From positions 1 to 64,000 of the forward strand of contig CAWASR010000023.1 of NCBI GenBank assembly GCA_963784805.1: a DNA stretch of 64,000 nt, written 5' to 3'. Positions 33,509-44,063 of the stretch are shown here, in pieces. The notes under the pieces were generated by a model that was not told the DNA's origin, did not search any database, and saw only the letters and a list, made by a program, of their open reading frames with translations. The stretch's first letter is position 1, and each line of letters starts with the position of its first letter. A program made the position numbers and the translations under genes. The stretch comes from Roseiarcus sp963784805 (GTDB lineage: Bacteria > Pseudomonadota > Alphaproteobacteria > Rhizobiales > Beijerinckiaceae).

Positions 33509-34489
33509 ATGCGCGCCATGGTCCTGCGCCGGGCCGGCGATCGGCTCATGATGGAGGAACGGCCCGAACTCGAGCCCGGGCCGGGGCAGATTCGCGTTCG
33601 GGTCGAGGCCTGCGGCGTTTGCCGCACCGATCTGCACGTGGTCGACGGCGATCTCGCCGACCCCAAGCTGCCGATCGTTCCGGGGCATGAAATCGTCGGC
33701 CGGATCGAGGCGGCCGGGGTCGGCGTCGATCTTCCGCCCGGCTCGCGCGTCGGCGTCGCCTGGCTCGGCCGTGCGTGCGGGCATTGCGCCTATTGCGCCG
33801 GCGGGCGCGAGAACCTGTGCGATGCGCCGCTGTTCACCGGCTACACCCGCGACGGCGGGTTTGCGACCCACGCGATCGCCGAAGCCGCTTTCGCCTTCCC
33901 GCTGGCCGAGGACCTCGACCCGATCGCGACCGCGCCGCTGATGTGCGCCGGCCTGATCGGCTGGCGCTCGCTCAAAGCCGCGGGAGATGGCCGGACGATC
34001 GGCATCTACGGCTTCGGCGCGGCGGCCCATATCATCGCGCAGGTCTGCCGCTGGCAGGGGCGGCGCGTCTTCGCCTTCACCCGGCCGGGCGACCTCGCCG
34101 CCCAACGCTTCGCCCTGTCGCTCGGCGCCGAATGGGCCGGCGGATCGGACGATCGGCCGCCCTCGCCGCTCGACGCCGCCATCCTGTTCGCGCCGGTCGG
34201 CGCGCTGGTTCCGAGCGCGCTCGCCGCCGTGCGCAAGGGCGGGCGGGTCGTCTGCGGCGGCATTCACATGAGCGACATCCCCTCGTTCCCCTACCGTCTC
34301 TTGTGGGAAGAGCGGAGCGTCGTTTCGGTCGCCAATCTGACGCGCGCGGACGGCGAGGAGTTCCTCGCGCTCGCGCCGCGCGCCAAGGTGCGCACGACGA
34401 CGGTTCCTTATCCCCTCGAAAGGGCCAACGAGGCGCTCGACGACTTGCGCGCGGGCAGGCTCGAAGGCGCGGCGGTCATCGCGCCGTGA
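33509..34489 (+). CDS. Zinc-dependent alcohol dehydrogenase family protein
   Basis: A 326-residue medium-chain dehydrogenase. Catalytic zinc ligands: Cys in EACGVCRTDLH and His/Glu in PGHEIVG. Structural zinc Cys residues: CGHCAYCAGGRENLC. Nucleotide binding: GIYGFGAAAHIIAQ. The sequence is close to the AdhA/AdhP group acting on primary alcohols with NAD+. It lacks some C-terminal length compared with 340-residue relatives. It stands alone; radA follows after 70 nt and may read through. Confidence 0.87.
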   Translation: MRAMVLRRAGDRLMMEERPELEPGPGQIRVRVEACGVCRTDLHVVDGDLADPKLPIVPGHEIVGRIEAAGVGVDLPPGSRVGVAWLGRACGHCAYCAGGRENLCDAPLFTGYTRDGGFATHAIAEAAFAFPLAEDLDPIATAPLMCAGLIGWRSLKAAGDGRTIGIYGFGAAAHIIAQVCRWQGRRVFAFTRPGDLAAQRFALSLGAEWAGGSDDRPPSPLDAAILFAPVGALVPSALAAVRKGGRVVCGGIHMSDIPSFPYRLLWEERSVVSVANLTRADGEEFLALAPRAKVRTTTVPYPLERANEALDDLRAGRLEGAAVIAP

Positions 34490-34558
34490 ATAAAACAGAC
34501 TGTGGGCGCCTGGCGGCGGCCACTCGACACGCGCGGACAAACCTGCCAGTTCGGGGCC

Positions 34559-35965
<1,407 letters not shown>

Positions 35966-36062
35966 CGAATTGAGGGGGCTTGGGTATAAGGCGCTGCGCG
36001 GGACCGCGCCGGCCGCCAGACTTGGCGATTCTATTCGGCCGTCGCGACGAGGTTTGTCTTAA

Positions 36063-36797
36063 ATGCCTTCCTATCTCGACCTAGCCGTTCTGGGGATCGT
36101 TCTGGTCTCAGCGTTCCTGTCGATGATGCGCGGTTTCAGTCGTGAAGTTCTTGCGATCGGATCCTGGGTCGCCGCCGCGGCGGCGGCATATTACTTCTAC
36201 CCCGCCGTCATGCCGTATCTCACGCCCTATATCCATAAGGAGGTCTTCGCGCAGGTCGCCGCCGCGGCGCTCGTATTCTTCGGGACGCTGATCGTGGTTT
36301 CGCTTTTCACCGTGCGCGTGTCGGACGCCATTCTCGACAGCAAGATCGGCGCCCTCGACCGGTCGCTCGGCTTCCTGTTCGGCATTGCGCGCGGCTTCCT
36401 GCTCGCGGTCGTCGCGTTCGCGATCTTCAATTGGCTGGTGTCTGAGAAGCAGCAGCCGGAATGGGTCAAGAACGCCAGGACGCGCCCGTTGCTGATTGAC
36501 ACCGCCGACCGTATCGTCGCTCTGCTGCCGGCGGACGCAGCCGCGACCATCGACGCCTGGATCAAATCGCGCGCAAACGCTGTCGCAAACGAAACGCCGG
36601 CAGAGGAGCCGGGTCCGACAGGTGCGGAAAGCCCGTCCGGCGCTGCGCCCTCGGCGGCCCCCGCGGGCGCTTCCCCGCCGGCGCCGAAGAACAAAGCCGA
36701 CGGGTCGACGATGGACAAGCAGAAGCTCGACGCCCTTATCAACAAGAACGTTCCCCCGCCAGCCCCGCCGGCGCCGGCGAAGGTCCCGAAGCGTTGA
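36063..36797 (+). CDS. cvpA: CvpA-family membrane protein
   Basis: A 244-residue membrane protein with four helices in the first about 130 residues (LAVLGIVLVSAFLSMMRGFS..., then AAAALVFFGTLIVVSLFTV and FLFGIARGFLLAVVAFAIF). A long Ala/Pro-rich cytoplasmic tail follows and ends VPKR. CvpA proteins are needed for colicin V production in E. coli and for envelope integrity elsewhere. As in many bacteria it sits directly before purF, and the two overlap by 4 nt. Confidence 0.9.
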   Translation: MPSYLDLAVLGIVLVSAFLSMMRGFSREVLAIGSWVAAAAAAYYFYPAVMPYLTPYIHKEVFAQVAAAALVFFGTLIVVSLFTVRVSDAILDSKIGALDRSLGFLFGIARGFLLAVVAFAIFNWLVSEKQQPEWVKNARTRPLLIDTADRIVALLPADAAATIDAWIKSRANAVANETPAEEPGPTGAESPSGAAPSAAPAGASPPAPKNKADGSTMDKQKLDALINKNVPPPAPPAPAKVPKR

Positions 36798-38320
36798 TAG
36801 ACTCAAGGGCCGGGACCGGGAGCAAATCGAACGAGGACCCCATCGACCTGACCCCCGATAAGACCGACGCCCCGGGCGTCGATTTCGACGACGACCGGCT
36901 GCGCGAGGAATGCGGCGTCTTCGGCATTTTCGGTCATCCCGACGCGGCCGCGATAGTCGCGCTGGGCCTGCACGCGCTCCAGCATCGCGGCCAGGAAGCT
37001 GCGGGCATCGTCGCCTTCGATGGCGCGCGATTCCACTCCGAGCGCCGCCAGGGGCTGGTGGGCGATCATTTCTCCAGCGCAGCGACGATCGACCGCCTCC
37101 CCGGCCGGGCCGCGATCGGTCACGTGCGCTATTCAACGACCGGCGAGACGGCGCTGCGCAACGTCCAGCCGCTGTTCGCCGAACTCGACGCCGGCGGTCT
37201 CGCGGTGGCTCACAACGGCAATCTGACCAACGGGCTGACCCTCAGGCGCGAACTCATTCGCACTGGCGCAATCTGCCAGTCGACAACCGACACCGAGGTT
37301 GTGCTGCTGCTCGCCGCCCGCTCGCGCAGGCCCAGGATCGTCGAGCGTTTCGTCGAGGCCCTGGCCGATATCGAGGGCGCATACGCCCTCGTCGCGCTGA
37401 CCAACAAGAAACTGATCGGAGCGCGCGATCCGCTCGGCATCCGGCCGCTGGTGCTGGGCGAACTCGACGGCTGCCCGATCCTGTGCTCGGAGACTTGCGC
37501 GCTCGACATCATCGGCGGCAAATTTGTTCGTGACGTCGAAAACGGCGAAGTCGTGGTGGTCGACGCGGAGGGCGTGAAGAGCTTCTTCCCCTCGCCCAGG
37601 CAGCCGATGCGGCCGTGCATATTCGAGTACATCTATTTCGCCCGGCCGGATTCGATCGTTCATGGCAGATCCGTGTATGACGCCCGAAAGGCGATGGGCG
37701 CGGAACTGGCGCTCGAGGCGCCGGCGGCGGCCGATGTCGTGGTGCCTGTGCCCGATTCCGGCGTTCCCGCGGCGATCGGCTTCGCGCGCGCCTGCAGGCT
37801 GCCGTTCGAACTCGGGATCATCCGCAACCACTATGTCGGGCGCACATTCATTCAGCCGACGCAGTCGATTCGCGAGCTTGGCGTCAGGATGAAGCACAAC
37901 GCCAACCGCGCCGTGGTCGAAGGAAAGCGGATCGTATTGATTGACGATTCGATCGTGCGCGGAACCACGAGCGTCAAAATCGTCCGGATGATGCGCGAGG
38001 CTGGCGCGCGCGAAGTTCACTTCCGGATTTCCTCGCCGCCGATCGCCTATCCCGACTTCTACGGCATCGACACGCCCGAACGGGAGAAACTCCTCGCGGC
38101 GCGGATGGACCTGGAGGCGATGCGGCGATTCACCGGCGCCGACAGCCTGGCGTTCCTGTCGATAGAGGGCATATATCGCGCCATGGGCTATCCCGGCCGC
38201 GACGCCAAACAGCCCCAGTTCACTGATCATTGCTTCACGGGCGACTACCCGACCCGCCTCGTCGACCGGCTCGGCGAAACGGAGCCGCAGCAGTTGCCGC
38301 TGCTGGCGGAGGCGAGCTGA
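36794..38320 (+). CDS. purF: Amidophosphoribosyltransferase PurF
   Basis: A 508-residue enzyme of purine synthesis that makes phosphoribosylamine from PRPP and glutamine. The glutaminase nucleophile is Cys40 in EECGVFGIFG; a propeptide of about 39 residues is removed to expose it. Then ALQHRGQEAAGI, VAHNGNLTNG and, for PRPP, VLIDDSIVRGTTS. Ends normally. The start is TTG 36794, overlapping cvpA; no ATG lies between it and Cys40, so the exact N-terminus is uncertain. Confidence 0.95.
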   Translation: MIDSRAGTGSKSNEDPIDLTPDKTDAPGVDFDDDRLREECGVFGIFGHPDAAAIVALGLHALQHRGQEAAGIVAFDGARFHSERRQGLVGDHFSSAATIDRLPGRAAIGHVRYSTTGETALRNVQPLFAELDAGGLAVAHNGNLTNGLTLRRELIRTGAICQSTTDTEVVLLLAARSRRPRIVERFVEALADIEGAYALVALTNKKLIGARDPLGIRPLVLGELDGCPILCSETCALDIIGGKFVRDVENGEVVVVDAEGVKSFFPSPRQPMRPCIFEYIYFARPDSIVHGRSVYDARKAMGAELALEAPAAADVVVPVPDSGVPAAIGFARACRLPFELGIIRNHYVGRTFIQPTQSIRELGVRMKHNANRAVVEGKRIVLIDDSIVRGTTSVKIVRMMREAGAREVHFRISSPPIAYPDFYGIDTPEREKLLAARMDLEAMRRFTGADSLAFLSIEGIYRAMGYPGRDAKQPQFTDHCFTGDYPTRLVDRLGETEPQQLPLLAEAS

Positions 38321-38464
38321 CGCCGCCCTCTCGCTTGTCGCGACTCTAGGCCGCGCCGCGATCCGACAGGCGATTTCCCCGCGGGCGCAAGAGCCGCGCC
38401 GTGGCGCAGGCGGTCGAGGAGGGCGCGCAGAGCGGTCGAAGGCGATAAGGCGAACCTGCCTGTG

Positions 38465-38844
38465 TCAACGTTTTCGTGACGATTTGTCCGCGCCTTTCTG
38501 AGCGCCGACGAAATTGCGCGCCTCTTGCGAGAGTTCGATCCAGCGCGCGGCGTATGCAGGCGTGATCGTGACCCACTCGTGCTTCGGACGGCCGGCGGCG
38601 GTCGAGAAGCGCTCGCCGATCCCGGACTCGATTGGCGCGTCGACCCGTTCGGCCCGCAATTTGAGCAACAGGCGGCCGTGCGACAGGGAAGCGAAAATCT
38701 TGCCGCCGACCTTCAGCGCAGCCGAGCCGAAGCCCTTGCCGCCTGCCCCGCTGACGCCGCCATGATGCTCGACGCGGCGGCGCGAAACGCGGCATGCGGG
38801 TCGATTCCGGCGCATGATTGCGCTGCCTGCGCCTTTGTCGGCAT
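38465..38844 (-). pseudogene. TfoX/YjbR-like protein, apparently frameshifted
   Basis: The C-terminal about 95 residues (GGVSGAGGKGFGSAALKVGG, LLLKLRAERVDAPIESGIG, GRPKHEWVTITPAYAARW) match the small TfoX-N/MmcQ-YjbR-like family. A plausible N-terminus (MPTKAQAAQSCAG, then DPHAAFRAAASSIM) is in a different frame starting at ATG 38844. Joined by a one-base shift near 38767, they give a normal-length protein; otherwise the in-frame start at 38815 gives an Arg-rich, unlikely N-terminus. Either a real frameshift or a base-calling error. Confidence 0.6.
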
Positions 38845-39003
38845 TCGGACATCCCCACGCGCCGCCGGATCGATCGGCGCGCCGAAGCGCCAGCGGAATG
38901 TAATGTGGCGCGGACGAACGAGCGGCGCAACGCTCGCCGCGACCGGCCCGGGCCCCGGCGCTGGCCCTCGACCCGCTCGGTCGTCTCTCTCACCAAAAAT
39001 CGA

Positions 39004-40080
39004 TCACCCGCCGCCCAAATGCTTCAGCATATCGTCCGAATATTCTCGTCTCTGGTTTGCGCCCAGCATGGCGCTCCCATTGACACGGCGCGTAATCTCA
39101 TCGATATCCCACGAGTCCGCGAAGGGTAAACAGCCTCTGGTAGCAAGATACCAACATCCGGATAGCGCCGCGCCGTCGATCGTCTCACAATATTGGGCGG
39201 CCTCTTCGGCCGTCTTGTTGATGTATTTTCCAAACTCTGTATATTCCGAGCGCCCAGTCAGTTGAATGAGTCCACGCCCGCGAAAGCGGAAACCGTCGCC
39301 GCTTGCTTCATCGCCATTTCCGTTCTTGTTCGCATAGACGTGATTTGCAAATTTTTGCGGATCGCCGATGAAAGGGGCCGCGTCGTCGGGAGTTGGAAAT
39401 ATTTGGTGGAAGACTTCCGAGGCTCTCTCAGCCGAATAGTGAAGATTCTCAACAATTTCTTTCAAGCCCGGGCCCGCCTCGACAAGGAACTGCCCCATTG
39501 CGGCGGCTCGCCGTCGATTGCTTGCGAGGTCAAACCTCGAAAACGCGGCAACTAGCGCAGGCGCCCAGTTCGGCGCATTGACTTGAGGGCAAACGATCCT
39601 AATCGCGCTGGCGAGCGCTGCAGAACCGCCGTCCGGCTGCGGAGGCGGCGGCGCGGCCGGTACAACGAGCTGTTGAGGCGGAAAGGTTGGAAGCGGGACC
39701 ACTGGGATTGGAGGCTTCGCGGGCGACGGCTGGCCGTGGATCACCAGAGACATGGTATTTTCAATAAAATCTGCGCCGATATAGCCAGATCCAACAATTC
39801 CAAGCAGTAGCTTCCAATTATTTGGGTCTACAGTGACTATGGTCTCTAAATTCAACGCTATGCCCGCAAGAACTCCTACTATAAATCCAATCATTAAGCT
39901 CAAACTGAGATAGGCGGCGCTGAAAACCGACTGTTCACTAGGATTTTCCGAGGCGAGTGAACCTGAATTCTTGAGACCGACTACCGCACGAATTCCTTGA
40001 CCAAGCAGACCCAGGAGTCCGCAAAGCAATAAAGCGGCCAACGTGCTGTATACTGTGAGAACGCCGGTAGATCCCTGCAT
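39004..40080 (-). CDS. Membrane-anchored GH19-like peptidoglycan/chitin hydrolase
   Basis: A 358-residue protein with an unusual plan. Three hydrophobic segments lie in the first 115 residues (about 9-30, 52-77, 88-112). A Pro-rich linker follows (about 115-150: PPIPVVPLPTFPPQQ). The C-terminal about 200 residues are GH19-like, with ENLHYSAERASEVF, ANHVYANKNGNGDEASGDG, FRGRGLIQLTGRSEYTEFGK, and ITRRVNGSAM. The catalytic Glu position is kept in GQFLVEAGPG, where phage enzymes have HESGGF, so the His is lost. Base composition is less GC-rich than neighbours, a sign of transfer. Phage-type endolysins of this family cleave cell wall; anchoring one in the membrane is odd. It follows a small secreted-protein gene on the same strand. 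Confidence 0.78.
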   Translation of the reverse strand: MQGSTGVLTVYSTLAALLLCGLLGLLGQGIRAVVGLKNSGSLASENPSEQSVFSAAYLSLSLMIGFIVGVLAGIALNLETIVTVDPNNWKLLLGIVGSGYIGADFIENTMSLVIHGQPSPAKPPIPVVPLPTFPPQQLVVPAAPPPPQPDGGSAALASAIRIVCPQVNAPNWAPALVAAFSRFDLASNRRRAAAMGQFLVEAGPGLKEIVENLHYSAERASEVFHQIFPTPDDAAPFIGDPQKFANHVYANKNGNGDEASGDGFRFRGRGLIQLTGRSEYTEFGKYINKTAEEAAQYCETIDGAALSGCWYLATRGCLPFADSWDIDEITRRVNGSAMLGANQRREYSDDMLKHLGGG

Positions 40081-40176
40081 ATGTCGCCTCCCGCTATTGG
40101 ATCCTTATCATCACCGTGGCAGCACGGTGACGACTATACCAAGCTTTGGCATTTGGACAAGCGGCGCGGCAAGCGT

Positions 40177-40558
40177 TCAATCGAACCGTTGCGGCGCGCG
40201 CACGTCTCTCATCACGCCCATGAAATTCCAAGGGCCAGGGGTCCGCGCCCAATACAGTCTTGGTTTAGCCTTCGAGTCCGGAATGAACACAAAAAAATTC
40301 GGCTCGGTGGTTTTCTTCACCGTGGTCCCTCGGGCGTCGCGCTTGACCGTCGTGAAAATATTCACCCGCCCGGAGGGCAAAGTTTCACGGTACCCGTTCC
40401 CCCATTGCTCCCAAACTCTCTTTCCTGGATCAGGGTCCTGGAACGTGGGCGTAAACGTGAATCGAGTTCGGCTGGTCCGCCCGGGCATGTCCAAACGAAA
40501 CGACAGCAACAACAAGCGCCAACAGCGCGGCGAAGAAAGAGCGACGGCAAGTCGTCAT
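40177..40558 (-). pseudogene. Small secreted protein, apparently frameshifted
   Basis: A clear signal peptide is read from ATG 40558 (MTTCRRSFFAALLALVVAVV, then SFGHARA-D) but hits a stop at 40430. The plausible mature part (DPGKRVWEQWGNGYRETLP, GRVNIFTTVKRDARG, EPNFFVFIPDSKAKPRLYW) is in another frame from within the same region down to 40177. A one-base shift near 40432-40445 (around CCAGGACCCTGATCC) joins them. No domain recognised. It lies 96 nt upstream of the GH19-like gene and shares its lower GC, so the two may have arrived together. Confidence 0.5.
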
Positions 40559-40696
40559 GGTCGGAAATCCTTTCTGCGTTCAATTTGCCCTTCAATCCAA
40601 TTCGCCCGCTAACCCTAAGCGCGCCGTCTCGAAAGGATGTGATGGTGCTCACGTCGTGTGGCCTTCGGCGCTGCGGCGCGCGCGGCCGCTCGGCGA

Positions 40697-41503
40697 TCAT
40701 CCCGGCGGCGCCCAGTTTGGGCGGACATAGGCGATCGAAAATCCGGCGTTCAAGATGTTGCTGTGGCTCGGCGCGGGCTGGCCCGGCTGCGGCACGCCGG
40801 TCTCGGTCACGACCCAGCGCGCGCCGAGCCGACGGGCCTCCTCGATCCGGCGCGCGAGCAGCGCCGAATGGGCGCCGCGGCGGCGCGCTTCGGGCACGGT
40901 CGCGCCGATGCCCAGCCATCCGTACTCGCCCTCGACGAACAGCGCCCCGGCGCCGGCCGGCGCGCCGTCGGCGAAGCCGACGAAGCAACGCCAGCCCGGC
41001 CGACCGACGATTTCCCTCAGCCATTGGCTCATCGGCGGCGGCATGCCGAACCCCGCCGTCGCCGTCGTCGCAAACAGATCGCGATCGTCCGCGCCCGCCT
41101 CGCGAACTTCGACCGAAGTCCCGACCCGCGGCGGGTCGCTGGCGTCGCGGCGAAACTTCGCCCAGGCGAGCGGATGTTCGACTAGGCCCTCGCTCATGGC
41201 GCGCGCGGCGATTCGTTCGGCGTATGCGCCCGGAGGAACCTGGACGATGAATTTTGCTTGTCCCGCGTCGCGAAAGCGCGCGACCGCGCGCGAAACCTCC
41301 TCCGAATCGTCGGACTGGAGGCCCGCTCCCGCCAGCCAATTGAACTGAAAGGCCGGAATCCGGCTCGCCATCATCAGCAGCGCGCCGCCCATCGGCCTTG
41401 CCTCGAGTCCGATTTTCAGCGCCAAGGCGGGCGGCGCGGCCTCGATCAACCGGCGCCAGGCCTCCCGCTCGATGCGCTCCAGCGCGACCACGTCCGGGAT
41501 CAT
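40697..41503 (-). CDS. GNAT-family N-acetyltransferase
   Basis: A 268-residue protein. The C-terminal half is a GNAT domain: GALFVEGEYGWLGIGATVPE followed by RRRGAHSALLARRIEEA, the acetyl-CoA-binding motif A (R/QxxGxG/A), and NILNAGFSIAYVRPNW at the end. The N-terminal half (WRRLIEAAPPALALKIGL) is characteristic of a two-domain rhizobial family of unknown substrate. ATG 41503 (MIPDVVALERI) is chosen; a long upstream frame has no similarity. Divergent from nothing; a DMT gene precedes it on the same strand. Confidence 0.83.
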   Translation of the reverse strand: MIPDVVALERIEREAWRRLIEAAPPALALKIGLEARPMGGALLMMASRIPAFQFNWLAGAGLQSDDSEEVSRAVARFRDAGQAKFIVQVPPGAYAERIAARAMSEGLVEHPLAWAKFRRDASDPPRVGTSVEVREAGADDRDLFATTATAGFGMPPPMSQWLREIVGRPGWRCFVGFADGAPAGAGALFVEGEYGWLGIGATVPEARRRGAHSALLARRIEEARRLGARWVVTETGVPQPGQPAPSHSNILNAGFSIAYVRPNWAPPG

Positions 41504-41576
41504 GCCAGCCTCCTCGATCGCTAAATTCCTGCCGACGCGCCGCGCGCCCGCCGCGAGGAACGAGAGGGCGTCCGCG

Positions 41577-42452
41577 TCACGGCGCGGCGCTTCCCGATCC
41601 GCGCCCCCTCGCCGCCGCGAACAGGCCGCTGCCGATGATGATCGCGTTGCCGGCGATGATTGGCAGAGTCGGCGCGTCGCGCCAGACCACCCAGCCCATG
41701 ATCGTCGCCCAGATAATCGCGGAATATTGCAGCGGCGCCAACACCGCGGCGCGCGCGAGCGCAAGCGCCCGCGTAATGAAGATGAAGCAGGCCATCGACG
41801 CGATCCCGGTGAGCGCCATCAGGCCGAGATCGAACGCGTTCGGGCGGGTCCAGGCGAACGGGATGGTCGCGGCGCCGATGATGCCGGCGCCGGCGAATTG
41901 CCAGACCGTCAATTGCAGCCAATGGGCGCCGCGCAGCTTGCGGGTGAAGGTCTGGCCGAGCGCGAACATTGTCGCCCCGAACAGGGCGAGCGGCGCCGCC
42001 CAGGACACCATATGCGGCGACGGCCTCAGCGCGATCATGACGCCGGCGAACCCGACCACGACCGCGATCCAGCGAAACCGCTCGACCGTCTCGCCGAGTA
42101 GCGGGGCGGATAGCGCAGTGACAATGAGCGGCGCGGCCATATAGAAGGTCATCACGTCGGCGAGCGGCATGTAGCGGGTGGCGAAGAAGAACGAGAACGT
42201 GTCGGCCGCCATGCAAAGGACGCGCAGGACCTGCAGCGCCGGCTGGGTCGCGTCGATCAGGCTCACCCGCAGCGCCAGAACCATTGGCGCGAGCACGAGG
42301 CCGGCGCCGATCGAGCGCAGCAGCATCAATTGCCCGACGCCGTAATCCGCGACCAGCCACTTGCCCAGCGCGTCGTTGAGCGCGAACAGAAACACGCCGA
42401 CGCAATAGAGCGCGACGCCGAGACCCGCGGTTGCGGCAGGAGGGGTCGGCAT
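41577..42452 (-). CDS. EamA/DMT-family exporter
   Basis: A 291-residue membrane protein with ten predicted helices in two EamA domains (GVFLFALNDALGKWLVADYG, ... LADVMTFYMAAPLIVTALSA; second repeat from about 150). The sequence belongs to the RhaT/S-adenosylmethionine-uptake-like DMT subgroup, but the substrate cannot be assigned. Start at ATG 42452 (MPTPPAATAG). It is a different subgroup from the DMT gene at 31.5 kb. The GNAT gene follows after 74 nt. Confidence 0.87.
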   Translation of the reverse strand: MPTPPAATAGLGVALYCVGVFLFALNDALGKWLVADYGVGQLMLLRSIGAGLVLAPMVLALRVSLIDATQPALQVLRVLCMAADTFSFFFATRYMPLADVMTFYMAAPLIVTALSAPLLGETVERFRWIAVVVGFAGVMIALRPSPHMVSWAAPLALFGATMFALGQTFTRKLRGAHWLQLTVWQFAGAGIIGAATIPFAWTRPNAFDLGLMALTGIASMACFIFITRALALARAAVLAPLQYSAIIWATIMGWVVWRDAPTLPIIAGNAIIIGSGLFAAARGRGSGSAAP

Positions 42453-42596
42453 GGATGGTCCCAGCGGGTCGAGTTCGTGGCGCGCCTGCACTCACCGGAA
42501 CCCCTTCCCGAGCTTGCGGCGGAACGGCGCGGGCTTTTTTGCCGATTGCGGGCCAAGGCGGAGGCGCATCAGGCCGCCGCATGAGCTCAGCGCCCG

Positions 42597-42628
42597 AAAA
42601 AAAGCGGCCGCACTTCGCATGCGGCCGC
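42597..42628 (-). terminator. rpsD intrinsic terminator
   Basis: On the minus strand a perfect 9-bp stem (GCGGCCGCA / TGCGGCCGC, loop of 7) is followed by seven T residues. It is 38 nt past the rpsD stop. This is the clearest Rho-independent terminator in the window. Confidence 0.9.
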
Positions 42629-42665
42629 CCAGACGAATCGATCAGTCCTCGACCACGAACCCTCC

Positions 42666-43283
42666 TCAGCGCGAATAGAACTCGATGACGAGGTTCGGCT
42701 CCATGTGGGTCGGGTAAGGCACTTCGGACAGGCTCGGAATGCGGTTGAGCTTGGCGGTGCCCTTGGCGTGATCCACTTCGATGTAGTCGGGCACGTCGCG
42801 TTCGCCGAGGCCCGCCGATTCCAGCACCAGGGCGAGCTGCCGCGACGCTTCCTTGATCTCGACCACGTCGCCGACCTTGACCTGATAGGAGGCGATGTTG
42901 ACCCGGCGGCCGTTGACCCTGATGTGGCCGTGGTTGACGAACTGACGCGCGGCGAACACGGTCGGCACGAACTTGGCGCGATAGACAACCGCGTCGAGGC
43001 GGCGCTCCAGCAGGCCGATCAGGTTGGCGCTCGAGTCGCCCTTCATCCGCAGCGCTTCAACGTAGTATTTGTGGAACTGGCGCTCCAGAATGTTGCCGTA
43101 ATAGCCCTTGACCTTCTGCTTGGCCTTGAGCTGGGTGCCGAAATCGGTCGCCTTGCCTTTGCGGCGCTGGCCATGCTGACCGGGACCGTACTCGCGTTTG
43201 TTGAAGGGGCTGCGCGGGCGGCCCCAGATATTCGCGCCCATGCGGCGATCGATTTTGTACTTTGCTTCTGCGCGCTTCGTCAT
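42666..43283 (-). CDS. rpsD: 30S ribosomal protein S4
   Basis: A 205-residue primary 16S rRNA-binding protein of the small subunit. Starts MTKRAEAKYKIDRRMGANIW; has GQHGQRRKGKATDFGTQLK and the S4 RNA-binding domain (RLDAVVYRAKFVPTVFAARQ, NHGHIRVNGRRVNIASYQV). Monocistronic with its own terminator, as usual for alphaproteobacteria, where it is outside the alpha operon. A hairpin in the leader (43363-43389) might play a part in control. Confidence 0.98.
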   Translation of the reverse strand: MTKRAEAKYKIDRRMGANIWGRPRSPFNKREYGPGQHGQRRKGKATDFGTQLKAKQKVKGYYGNILERQFHKYYVEALRMKGDSSANLIGLLERRLDAVVYRAKFVPTVFAARQFVNHGHIRVNGRRVNIASYQVKVGDVVEIKEASRQLALVLESAGLGERDVPDYIEVDHAKGTAKLNRIPSLSEVPYPTHMEPNLVIEFYSR

Positions 43284-43766
43284 CGCGGTTCCTCTAAACA
43301 GTGCGACAATATTTCAACGAGGAACGCGCCCTCCTCTCTCGCCTTGAAAAAGGCGCCGACAGGCCTTCAGCCGAGCAAGGCTGAAAGCCGCGGGTGCGTC
43401 AAACGACAAGCGCGCCCTCTTGAGCCTGAGAGCGCGCATGACAGCGTCTCCTACCGAAGGGGTCGGCTCCTGTCAAATCGCTGTCCGGACTCATGACTTG
43501 GCGTCTTCTCGCCGCTTCGTTATTTGGGGTCTTCGCTCCGAGAAGGCGGGACGCCGCCCGGGCGAAACGGATAAGATGACGGCGCGGGCCAAAAGCCTGC
43601 AGGGGGTTTTCCCGTGATTCGGGCTTCGACAACCCGAGCCCCGGGGAGCCCCATCCGTCGATCAGGCCGGCTCATATCCGTTTGATCCGGGACACGGCGT
43701 CGACGCGGCGATCCAAGCCGCGTCTGGCGACCGCGGGGATCGGGCATTCGGAACCTAGGAGACAAA
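43284..43766. other. 483-nt divergent gap between rpsD and yggT
   Basis: No gene is supported. On the rpsD side a hairpin (CTTCAGCC / GGCTGAAAG, 43365-43387) lies about 80 nt upstream of the rpsD start and could belong to a leader that S4 regulates; that is a guess from position. On the yggT side an AGGAG precedes the ATG. The middle, 43400-43700, shows nothing I recognise. Confidence 0.45.
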
Positions 43767-44057
43767 ATGCTTCCGCTGATAAAACTCATCCTGACAATTC
43801 TGGACCTGTACAAAGTCATCATCATCGCCGGCGCGGTTCTGTCCTGGCTCGTCGCTTTCGGCGTGGTCAATATCCGCAACGATTTCGTCCGATCGATCTG
43901 GAACCTGTTTGTCGCCCTGACCGAGCCGTTCCTGAGGCCGATCCGCAACTTCCTGCCGAATACGGGCGGCATCGACATTTCGCCGATCATTCTGCTCCTG
44001 GCGATCATGTTCATTCAATGGATCATCCAGGACGACGTCGCCCCCCTGTTCTACTGA
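43767..44057 (+). CDS. YggT-family membrane protein
   Basis: A 96-residue protein with two membrane helices (ILTILDLYKVIIIAGAVLSW and SPIILLLAIMFIQWII) around a short loop with FLRPIRNFLPNTGGIDISP, the YggT signature. The family is linked to osmotic and potassium stress in enterobacteria and to cell division in others; function is not settled. AGGAG before ATG 43767. The mesaconyl-CoA hydratase gene begins 6 nt after its stop. Confidence 0.9.
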   Translation: MLPLIKLILTILDLYKVIIIAGAVLSWLVAFGVVNIRNDFVRSIWNLFVALTEPFLRPIRNFLPNTGGIDISPIILLLAIMFIQWIIQDDVAPLFY

Positions 44058-44063
44058 CCCGAC

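Noticed and set aside
42660..43766. tRNA or riboswitch in the rpsD-yggT gap
   Set aside because: No cloverleaf or known aptamer pattern could be found; only a simple hairpin.
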